A DNA stretch of 33,008 nucleotides from NCBI RefSeq assembly GCF_011516835.1, contig NZ_WOTB01000037.1:1-33008 (forward strand), given 5' to 3'. Below, piece by piece: positions 7,563 to 15,200 of this stretch. The notes beneath the pieces were generated by a model. It searched no databases. It had not been told where the DNA came from and saw nothing but the letters and a program-made list of their open reading frames with translations. Source of the DNA: Acetobacter musti. GTDB lineage: Bacteria > Pseudomonadota > Alphaproteobacteria > Acetobacterales > Acetobacteraceae. The position numbers and the translations under genes are program-made. Each line of letters opens with the position of its first letter. The stretch's first letter is position 1.

Positions 7563-7799
7563 TCAGAACGCCACGTCCCGTAGCCCCTCGCCGCCCCGTT
7601 CCGTCTCGATCTCGTCGGGTAGGGACATCAGCAGCCGCCCGAACGAGGGCACGGCGCTCAACCGGCGATATTCCTCATAGGACAACACGACCGCCGTGGG
7701 CTTGCCGTGGCGCGTAATGATCGACGGCTCCCCCTGCGTGGCGTGATCGATCACCGCCGACAGATTGGCCTTGGCATCCCTGATCTGGATTTCCTGCAT
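7563..7799 (-). CDS. Phd/YefM-family antitoxin
   Basis: A 78-aa antitoxin. The N-terminal DNA-binding Phd fold is plain (EIQIRDAKANLSAVIDHA, then GEPSIITRHGKPTAVVLSYEEY), and the C-terminal tail after residue 55 is acidic and likely wraps the toxin. The start at ATG 7799 has GGGAGG 5 nt upstream. It is the first gene of a two-gene operon with the PIN toxin. By family precedent it represses its own promoter together with the toxin; a matching inverted repeat lies 12 bp upstream (7811-7827). Confidence 0.92.
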   Translation of the reverse strand: MQEIQIRDAKANLSAVIDHATQGEPSIITRHGKPTAVVLSYEEYRRLSAVPSFGRLLMSLPDEIETERGGEGLRDVAF

Positions 7800-7810
7800 C
7801 GAAGCCTCCC

Positions 7811-7827
7811 GTGACTACAGTGGTCAC
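7811..7827. promoter_or_regulatory. Probable operator of the Phd/VapC pair
   Basis: GTGACTACAGTGGTCAC is an imperfect palindrome: GTGAC and GTCAC arms are perfect, with a near-symmetric centre. It sits just 5' of the antitoxin ribosome site on the minus strand, where Phd-type antitoxins usually bind to repress their own operon. No convincing -35/-10 pair could be fixed around it. The rest of 7828-8091 shows nothing recognisable. Confidence 0.6.
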
Positions 7828-8091
7828 ATTAGCACGATCATATCCCCATCGCCAGCAAAACCATTGCATCGGGACGCATGGTGCCAGCGGAAGGCGCACT
7901 TTTCCGCCATTTCTGAAAGATAGCGGCACGTTGCCCTCTTTTCCGTAGTGCCGCTGAAAACCTCCCAAACCCATGTGCAGACAAAGAAAAATCCGGCCCG
8001 CGACCTCAGGAGTGCCGGATGCCTTTATCTTGCGCCCTTAATTCCTTCCCCATCCCGGCCTCTCACCGTTTTATTCCTATGGCAAAAAAGC

Positions 8092-8133
8092 TTGCTCTCC
8101 CGTCATCATATCTATATATGAATAGCTGTTCAT
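8092..8133 (+). promoter_or_regulatory. smtB promoter with SmtB-type operator
   Basis: A -35 TTGCTC (8092-8097) and -10 TATATG (8115-8120) are 17 bp apart. The -10 overlaps the inverted repeat ATGAATAGCTGTTCAT (8118-8133), which has ATGAA and TTCAT arms typical of ArsR/SmtB-family operators. Binding of apo-repressor there would block the promoter, and metal binding would release it. GGAGAG at 8140-8145 is the ribosome site for the gene that follows. Confidence 0.75.
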
Positions 8134-8148
8134 TTATTTGGAGAGAAG

Positions 8149-8475
8149 ATGCTGACACCAGATCATGCCACCGAACTCGGAGAAATGTTTCGCCTGCTTG
8201 GCGATCCGAACCGGCTGCGGATTGTCGCATCCTGTCTTTCCCGGCCCATGAGCGTCGGAGACATTGCGGAAACACTGGATCTCAGCCCCTCGCTGACTTC
8301 GCATCATCTCCGTCTGCTTCGCAGCGCGCGCCTGCTCAAGGGAACGCGGCGCGGCAAGCAGGTGTTCTATGACCTGCCGGACTGCCATGTCCGGCAGATG
8401 CTGACCAACATGATCGAACACGTCACCGAACCGCATGACGTGGATGAAGCCATCACCGAAGGAGAAGACTCATGA
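8149..8475 (+). CDS. smtB: ArsR/SmtB-family zinc-sensing repressor
   Basis: A 108-aa winged-helix metal-sensing repressor. The recognition helix-turn-helix is at about residues 35-54 (SVGDIAETLDLSPSLTSHHL), followed by the wing. The C-terminal helix carries D78, H80, H91 and E94 in the spacing D-x-H-x10-H-x2-E, which is exactly the alpha-5 zinc site of Synechococcus SmtB and S. aureus CzrA. No cysteines are placed to form the alpha-3N lead/cadmium site. It should therefore sense Zn(II), or Co/Ni, rather than arsenite. The gene is first in an operon: its TGA overlaps the ATG of the metallothionein gene. Autoregulation through the 8118-8133 palindrome is likely. Confidence 0.92.
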   Translation: MLTPDHATELGEMFRLLGDPNRLRIVASCLSRPMSVGDIAETLDLSPSLTSHHLRLLRSARLLKGTRRGKQVFYDLPDCHVRQMLTNMIEHVTEPHDVDEAITEGEDS

Positions 8476-8642
8476 GCGTAACCATTGAATCCGTAAAATG
8501 TGCCTGCCCTGACTGCGTGTGTGTTGTCAGCGTCAGTAAGGGCGTCAAGAAAGATGGCCGCATCTATTGTGACGACGCCTGCGCGACGCATCACAAAGAT
8601 GGAGCCGGATGCCATCACGCCGGATGCGCCTGTCACGGCTGA
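8472..8642 (+). CDS. smtA: Bacterial metallothionein (SmtA/BmtA type)
   Basis: A 56-aa zinc-binding protein. Cysteines are at 10, 12, 15, 17 (CACPDCVC), 33 and 37 (YCDDAC), 47, 52 and 54 (GCHHAGCACHG), nine in all, with His at 40, 41, 48, 49 and 55. This reproduces the ligand pattern of cyanobacterial SmtA (Zn4Cys9His2), including the near-identical C-terminal motif. It would buffer cytosolic zinc or cadmium. The ATG overlaps the smtB stop (ATGA), so the two are co-translated; in Synechococcus the same genes are divergent. It is too short to be found with a 60-residue ORF cut-off. Confidence 0.93.
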   Translation: MSVTIESVKCACPDCVCVVSVSKGVKKDGRIYCDDACATHHKDGAGCHHAGCACHG

Positions 8643-8653
8643 TTTTAGCTGGT

Positions 8654-8677
8654 CCTGCTGGCCTTCGGGCTGGCAGG
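8654..8677 (+). terminator. Hairpin after the metallothionein gene
   Basis: CCTGCTGGCC and GGCTGGCAGG form a stem of about 10 bp with two imperfect pairs, closed by a very stable C(TTCG)G tetraloop. It begins 12 bp after the smtA stop. The T-run expected of an intrinsic terminator is weak or absent, so it may instead be a transcript-end stabiliser. Confidence 0.55.
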
Positions 8678-8810
8678 AACACATTATGTCAATCGTAATC
8701 GACCCGCCTTCCCCAACCTATTTTGTGCCCGGTCAAGGCGACGCTCTGCGCCGCGATGCGATCAAAGAACCCTGCGTCGCATCGCCGGGTGTGCGCGAAC
8801 GCACAATGGC

Positions 8811-8958
8811 ATATAGGGGCCGCCCGCCGATCACGACGAAGTCATCCGTACGCTGAGGCGTCTTCCTGAATTTGGCGTCAATTTCATCGACACGGCGGAC
8901 GCCTACGGGCCGGATGTGTCGGAAGGGCCGATTAAAGAGGTGGTGCATCCTTATCCGA
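8811..8958 (+). pseudogene. Aldo/keto reductase fragment
   Basis: The frame [20 protein letters not shown], then [16 protein letters not shown] and KEVVHPYP, is the N-terminal part of an aldo/keto reductase, including the catalytic Asp and Tyr of the D-T-A-x-x-Y-G motif. A TAG at 8814-8816 stands where the family usually has Trp (I-W-G-P-P). The sequence leaves the family after HPYP and no barrel remainder is seen. Only about 50 of some 300 residues survive, so it is a relic. Downstream to 9240 a short frame reading [18 protein letters not shown] is protein-like but unassigned. Confidence 0.7.
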
Positions 8959-9284
8959 TGAAGATTTCGCGGCATTGGATGCACAAGGACCAAAGGCGTT
9001 TCAGTCAACGCCGCAATGAAGGGCCCGAGGCAGCCTTCAGTTTTTTGCTGGTCGAAGGATTGCAGCGATCTGTTGTGCCTGACGGGGCCGGCGGATCCGT
9101 CGCAACCTGTTCATCCGGGGGCGACCGTGGTGCTGATCGGGGATCTGATACCGAGAGGCAGGCAGATCATGAAGCGCGCCTGGCCATCATAAGACTTAAT
9201 GCAACCGTTTTATCAGATGGAGCCATCTGCGACCTGCGGGTCTTCGATCGGGTTTTAACGGCGCCGACAGAACAGGCCGGACGG
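8959..9284. other. Junction zone between two decaying oxidoreductase genes
   Basis: This stretch of about 330 bp carries no gene I can support. It has a short unassigned frame (around 9100-9203, [12 protein letters not shown]) and ends where the truncated dehydrogenase on the minus strand stops. No transposon end or repeat is visible to explain the break. Confidence 0.4.
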
Positions 9285-10190
9285 TCAGAACTCCATGCTG
9301 TCTGCAACGCTTTGCAGATAGGCTTCCCAGTCACCACCAGTTTCCTCTGTCAGCTGCTTCGCTGTTTTGATCCAGTCCGGCGTCAGAATCAGTCCTGGAT
9401 TGACATAGTTGACGCGGATGTTGTCTTTGATGACTTCAGTAGACAGAGTCTTGGAAAACATCATCAGCGCGGCCTTGGTGACATTGTAGATCGGTTCGTA
9501 CCAGAGCGGCTGCGCAGCACAGATCGACGCATTATGCAGGATCACTCCGCCGCCCCGTGATTTCATGCCGGGAACCAGACCGCGTGCGAGACGCACCGCT
9601 GCCATCACATGAAGATCCCAGTAAAACTGCCATTTGGAATCATCCGCTTCCATAATGGTCTCGTTCGATCCGGTTCCCGCATTGTTGATCAGAATATCCG
9701 CGCCGCCGAACTCCCTGGTGGTCATTTCGAGAACCGCATCCACTCCGCCGGATGTCGCGATATCGGCCGCTGCTCCGACTGCACGGATCCCGAATTCCGA
9801 TGAAAGAGCCTGAGCTGCTTCATTCAGCCGCTCTGCCTGCCGTGCGACAAGCACGAGATCCGCTCCTTCTGCCGCCAGCCCTCTCGCAACCGCCAGCCCG
9901 ATCCCCGCACTCGCGCCGGTGACGACAGCAACTTTATCCGTCAGTCCGAAATCCGTTGTCTTTTCCTCATGATTGCAGGCCTGCTTCAGACAGTGCGCGG
10001 AGACAGTATATCCTCCGGTTTTTCTGTTCCTTTCCTGAGCATGCTTACTGAAACGAAAAAGCACCGGATGGGGTTGCGTCTTCTTCCAGGATCCTTTCAA
10101 GGCTGCACTCTTTACTATTCCGATATCAGAATGAAGTGCAGAGAGCGCCATGACGGCGCTCTCTGGATATGCGTTCCCGATACGCTTCAT
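9285..10190 (-). CDS. Short-chain dehydrogenase/reductase, probably degraded at both ends
   Basis: An NAD(P)-dependent short-chain dehydrogenase. The homologous part starts near 9959 with [19 protein letters not shown] (cofactor motif TGxxxGIG) and continues through [10 protein letters not shown] and the active site, where Ser of NASICAAQ lies 13 residues before Tyr of YNVTK. The frame runs back to ATG 10190, but the extra 76 residues look non-coding and overlap the downstream gene's end, and no convincing start lies at the domain boundary. The C-terminus stops at ADSMEF, about 40-45 residues short: the usual final segment with a D-G-G motif is absent. The catalytic residues are intact, yet missing ends make activity doubtful. 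The substrate is unknown. Confidence 0.6.
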   Translation of the reverse strand: MKRIGNAYPESAVMALSALHSDIGIVKSAALKGSWKKTQPHPVLFRFSKHAQERNRKTGGYTVSAHCLKQACNHEEKTTDFGLTDKVAVVTGASAGIGLAVARGLAAEGADLVLVARQAERLNEAAQALSSEFGIRAVGAAADIATSGGVDAVLEMTTREFGGADILINNAGTGSNETIMEADDSKWQFYWDLHVMAAVRLARGLVPGMKSRGGGVILHNASICAAQPLWYEPIYNVTKAALMMFSKTLSTEVIKDNIRVNYVNPGLILTPDWIKTAKQLTEETGGDWEAYLQSVADSMEF

Positions 10191-12118
10191 CGGATCGCGA
10201 TGAACTCGACATGCGATCTCAGGAACTCATCCGGCGTCTGCGGCGGTGAAAGCGGGTTCTCCTCCTCGTCGTCAGGATCACCCTCCCCTTCCTCTTCTGC
10301 CGCGCGCCGCGAAGGCCCGACCTCATCATCGTCCTGAGCAATCTCCTGCTCAGGTTCGGCCGTCTCCGCAACAGCCATCGCACCGCCATCCGTGACTGCG
10401 TCGTCGCCGTGCTCCGTTTCGTCTTCATCGGCGTCCTCCAGATCGTCGTCGCTGGCTTCGGGTGGCGGTGGACTGAGGGCTTCCTGAAACGAGGCGTTCA
10501 GCTTCGCGACATCGAGCCCGAACCGGGCCTCGGGATGGACCCAGATCCCCTGCCCCGCCCGGTCCATCAGCGCCTTGCGCATCTCCTTGCCCGTGTTGCG
10601 CGGCAGAATGCCCTCGGCCTGAACCACCTTCGTGATGCCCGGCTTGCTGAGCGTCTTGAGGAAGTCCTCATCGGCCATGGTGGGGAGCCGGGCGTCGGCA
10701 TTGACGATATGGCCGACCAGCACGCTCCATTCGCCGCTGTTCGTGCTATTTTTCTCGCAGGAGAGCACGGCTTTCAGCACGCGGATCGCCGCTCCGCGCA
10801 ACAGGGTCTCGTCCAGCGCCAGTTCCCCGTCCTGAAACAGTCCGGCAGCCGCTACCAGCCTCTGCGAGGGCCGGCGCTGCGGATACCACGCGCCCGCATC
10901 TCCTTCGACCCGGACGTTCTGCGCGTTGAAGGCCGCGATCATCAGCCCGACCAGCGTCCACGGATCGACGCTCTCCTGCATCCCGTCCAGCGTCGCGTGC
11001 AGGGCCTGTGTCCGGAAGCTTCCGATCATGTCATGTCCGCGCCCGGAAATGTCCGCCCGTTCCTTCGGCACGTCGGGCAGCGCGTCAATCACGGCGGACG
11101 GTGTGATCCGGTTCGCGGCCGCGCTGCCGGCGAGAATGCACCAGCCACTTTCGACCTTCAGCCTGTGATTGAGCCAGAAGCACTTGGTCGCCCCTTCCCG
11201 CTCCCAGTAAATCCGGGCGCTTCCATCCTCGAACAGGGGCTCGCCATCCTCGTCGCTCTGCACGATCACCGCGTCTTCGGGTGTGCTCTGGCTCAGCCAC
11301 TGGCGCTGCGCCTTCTCATAGGCGATCCCGTCCTCGGTGTAGCGCCCGTCCTTGCCGGCCTCACCGAACAGATCCTCCTGCCAGACGATCCTGCAGCTTT
11401 TCGCGATGGCATCGTCAAAGGACGCATCGGCCGCGTAAAAACGATCCTGTCGCAGCGCCGAGGCAATCCGGCTCCAGTCGGGCTCGGCCGCTCCCGGCTG
11501 CCACGATCCGTCCGGCAGCCGCACCCGGTCTCCCTCGCAGGCCTCGACGTCTTCCGGGGGCTCCGTGCCGACCGGAAACCCGAAATAGCGCCAGACCTGT
11601 TCCTGCAGGCCTTTCGAGGCCAGCGCGATACTGGCCAGCTCACGGCTCTCCGGTCCTTTTCCGGCCTCGATCCAGGCGAGAATGTCCGGCAGGACCGATG
11701 ACAGCCGGCTGATCTGTTTCAGCTGCACCGGCGTCAGCATCAGCGCCTTGCAGATCGCGGTGTCGTTCCACTGCTTTTCCGCCCGGAGCGAGGAGATGAC
11801 CCGCCACTGTTCCACCTGTGTCATTGGCTGGCGGATCATGTTTTCCGACGCCGCGCGCATCCGGTCCAGTTCCTCGTCATCGCCCGCCACGACCACCTGA
11901 ATCGTCTTCAGCCCGGCCTTCACGGCGGCGCGACGTCGCCGATGGCCGGCAACGATCATCAGGCCATCCGGGGTTTCCCGGACCAGAGGCGGATGGATAA
12001 TCCCGACCGCCTTGACGTTCAGCGCCAGCTGCCGGTCTTCCGTCTCGTTCGGGGCTGCGGTGCGGGGATTTTCGGGATTGTCGAGCAGCGTCTTCGGATC
12101 GACTTCGCGCAGTTCCAT
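10187..12118 (-). CDS. Large ParB-like plasmid protein
   Basis: A 643-aa protein with an N-terminal ParB/Srx-type domain: MELREVDPKTLLDNPENPR, then PPLV, then AGHRRRRAA at residues 57-65, the counterpart of GERRxRA in ParB. A helical region follows (residues 95-140) and then a long unassigned middle. The C-terminus has a very acidic tail (runs such as DDDLEDADEDE). The start at 12118 is chosen because GGAGTG lies 7 nt upstream; the frame extends to 12331, but that part is a translation of structured element B. A separate true parB sits beside parA, so this is not the segregation ParB. Such proteins recur beside giant methyltransferase-helicases on alphaproteobacterial plasmids, which suggests a joint role in DNA protection or transfer. 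Confidence 0.8.
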   Translation of the reverse strand: MELREVDPKTLLDNPENPRTAAPNETEDRQLALNVKAVGIIHPPLVRETPDGLMIVAGHRRRRAAVKAGLKTIQVVVAGDDEELDRMRAASENMIRQPMTQVEQWRVISSLRAEKQWNDTAICKALMLTPVQLKQISRLSSVLPDILAWIEAGKGPESRELASIALASKGLQEQVWRYFGFPVGTEPPEDVEACEGDRVRLPDGSWQPGAAEPDWSRIASALRQDRFYAADASFDDAIAKSCRIVWQEDLFGEAGKDGRYTEDGIAYEKAQRQWLSQSTPEDAVIVQSDEDGEPLFEDGSARIYWEREGATKCFWLNHRLKVESGWCILAGSAAANRITPSAVIDALPDVPKERADISGRGHDMIGSFRTQALHATLDGMQESVDPWTLVGLMIAAFNAQNVRVEGDAGAWYPQRRPSQRLVAAAGLFQDGELALDETLLRGAAIRVLKAVLSCEKNSTNSGEWSVLVGHIVNADARLPTMADEDFLKTLSKPGITKVVQAEGILPRNTGKEMRKALMDRAGQGIWVHPEARFGLDVAKLNASFQEALSPPPPEASDDDLEDADEDETEHGDDAVTDGGAMAVAETAEPEQEIAQDDDEVGPSRRAAEEEGEGDPDDEEENPLSPPQTPDEFLRSHVEFIAIR

Positions 12119-12185
12119 GGTTTGCACTCCTGTTTTCAGGACTCTTTCCTGATGCTTTTCCGGCAGGCAGCGCCGGACAGGCGGG

Positions 12186-12259
12186 GCACGGGCGCCGCGC
12201 AGCGGCGGGATCGGCATGGCCCGCAGCGAAGCGAGGACACATGCCGACCCACCCCTTGC
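12186..12259 (-). repeat. Structured intergenic element, copy B
   Basis: This 74-bp copy lies in the gap between the giant helicase gene and the ParB-like gene and differs from copy A at only three positions. Its second arm is fully paired here: TCGGCAT (12211-12217) with ATGCCGA (12241-12247). The 6-bp hairpin with GCA loop is unchanged. The outer stem has one mismatch (GCACGGG against CCCTTGC). Being in the untranslated gap, it inflates the downstream ORF with a spurious RGGSACVLASLRA peptide. Confidence 0.78.
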
Positions 12260-12287
12260 GGCGGCTGGCCGGAGATGGCAGCCGCTC

Positions 12288-15200
12288 TCAGGCTGCCGTC
12301 TCTTCCTTTTCCTTGTCCTGACCGTCATCATTCGCCGCCTCCTCTTCGGTCGAGGTGGCGGCGAGATCGTCTTCCAGAGCTTTCAGTTCGGCGCGCTTTT
12401 CATCGAGCATCGGCTGTTCGGCAAAGGGCAGACCCAGCCGGGACTGGTAGGACGGCAGGCGACGCTCCGCTTCCTCCCGCGTCCTGATGGCGTCGCGCAG
12501 CGCATCATCAAGCCGCAGCAGCGCGTGCTCGATGCGCGAAACCAGCCCGGGACCTTTCGTGTCTTCTTCGATCGTGATGGTGATGCGGCCCGACCGCGCT
12601 TCGAGGAACAGCGTCACATCGACGGTGCGCTTGTCGGAGCGCCGGATCCAGCTCGGTTCGGCCTCGCATACGACAGCGAAGCCCCCGATCTGTCCGAGGG
12701 TCCACCTCCCTTCCTCGCCATTCTTCGCCGCCATCCGCACCTGGGACAGGAGCCACGATCCGGCCTTCTCGCGCTCCGTCACATTGCCTTTCTCACGACA
12801 CAGCGCGAAGACCTCGCCTCTGGTGGGCTGGCGGACAGCAAGATCCGCCTCGATCAGCGGGATCAGACGGTCGGCACCGGCAATCTCGCGCTCAGCCCGT
12901 TCAATGGCGCGCTTCACCGCAAACTGATCATCGTAATGAGCAGCCGCCAGCCGCTCCAGCCGCGCCAGATCGGCTTCCAGCCCGGCTTTCTGCATCAGGC
13001 GCGCATCGCCCGAGGCCAGAGCCTTGGCCATGGCGAACTGGTTGCCCCCTTCCCCGCCAATGTCCTCGATCCGGCGGATGGACCGGTTGCCCGACATGGC
13101 GAGGCCGATGAAACGCTGCTTGCGCTCCAGAAGCTGCCAGTTTGTCGCATCAACGGACCCCTGCTGGGCATAGGCGTACAGCTCGATTTCCTCGTGCTGA
13201 TTGCCCTGCCGCTCGATCCGGCCCTCGCGCTGGATGATGTCCGAGACCAGCCACGGCACATCGAGATGATGCAGGGCTTTCAGCCGCTGCTGGGCATTGA
13301 CGCCCGTGCCCATGGTCGCGGTCGAGCCGATCAGGATCCGCTTGCGTCCCGCATTGAGGTCGCCGAACAGCTTCTGCTTCGCAGCGCTCTTTTTGTAGTG
13401 CTGCATGAACGCGATTTCCGCGCGCGGCACGCCCATGCGGATCAGCTCGTCACGGATCCAGGTGTAGGCCGAGAAACCCCGCGTCTCCATCGCGCTCTCG
13501 GTGCCGAGGTCGGAGAAGATCATCTGCACCGCGCCCGGCAGATCATAGGGCCGGCCGGTCTCCGGATCGGTGTAGCGGTTGTCCGTCGTTTCCTGCCAGA
13601 TCCGGAACACGTTCCCGATCATCAGGTTCAGCTTCGAGCTGTCATCATTGGCGGCCAGCGGCGCCACGAACCGCAGATCGATCGACGCATGACGGGCGTC
13701 GGTGATGACGGACAGAAGGATGTCATCGCCCTTCTGTGGCCGGCCCTCACGCGCCTCGATGGCGTCGATCCGCGCCGCGAGCGTCTTCTGATACGCCCGG
13801 AAGTTGTCGTTCGTCGGGGCGACGATGATCTCGCGCCGGCCTCCCCGGATCGCCGGCAGTTTCACATACTGGCGCAGGTCATCCTGCTGAACGACATCAG
13901 CGAAGTCGCGATACATCGCCATCAGATCGGCGACATTCACAAACTCTGTGAACCGTGTGACCGGCTTGTAAAGGCCGCTCGGCTGCAGCTCCAGTTCGGT
14001 GCGGGTTTCGCCGAAATTCGCCGCCCAGGCATCGAACTCATGCAGGAAGCGCTTCTGCAGGGCTTCGAGATCCATATAGCGGCTGACCGTCCACATCTCG
14101 GCCAGTGTGTTCGTGATCGGCGAACCGGACGCCATGATCAGCGGCCGTTCCGGATTCTTCGCTGCCAGATAGCGGGTTTTCACGAACAGATCCCACGCCC
14201 GCTGTGAGCCGTTCGGATCGACGCCTTTCAGGTCGGACTGGTTGGTGGCGAAGCTCAGCTTGCGGAACTGCTGTGCCTCATCGACAAGAATCTGATCGAT
14301 GCCGATTTCGCCCAGATGCAGAAGGTCGTCCTTGTGGCCGGAGAGGCCTTCCAGCTTCGCCTGCATCTTCTCCTTCATGCTCTCGATCCGCTTGCGCGAG
14401 AGCCGGTCATCCGCATCGACGCTTTCCAGCACTTCCTCGAAGGAGGCGATCTGCTCCTCGATCATCCGGCGCTCGAAATCCCCCTCCACCGGAATGAATT
14501 TGAACGCATCATGCGTGATGATGATCGCGTCCCAGTTGCCGGTCGCGGCCCGGGCGAGGAAACGCTGCCGCTTCGCCTTCACGAAGTTGGTCTCATCGGC
14601 GACAAGGGTCCGCGCCGTCGGGTAGAGCATCAGGAACTCGCGGGCCATCTGCGCAAGACAGTGACCGGGCACGGCGATCATCGCCTTGCTGATCAGGCCG
14701 AGACGCTTCTGCTCCATGACGGCGGCGACCATCGAGAACGTCTTTCCCGAGCCGACGGCGTGGGCGATATACGTGCCGCCAGCCGCGATGATCCGCCAGA
14801 TCACCCGCTTCTGGTGGCTGCGCAGGCTGATCGTGGTGCTGGCGCCGGGCAGGCGGAGATGGGAGCCGTCGAACTCCCGCGCCACGAGGTTGTTGTAGGT
14901 ATCGTTATACAGCCGGACCAGCCGCTCCGCCCGCTCGCCGTCCTGCCAGACCCATGTCTCGAAAGCACGCCTGATCGCCGCGAGTTTTTCCTTTGCGGCT
15001 TCCGTTTCCTTCGTGTTGAGCTCGCGGTGCTCATTGCCGTCACCGTCGCGCCAGACGTCCCAGATCTTCGGTGACGCCTGGGTCAGCGCATCTTCCAGCA
15101 GCTCGCCCGCATGGCGGCGTTCCGTCCCCCAGACAGAGGTGGCCTCGGCCTTGCCCAGGAAGCCCCGCTTCTCCACCGTCCAGCACGCTACGGCGGCGGA

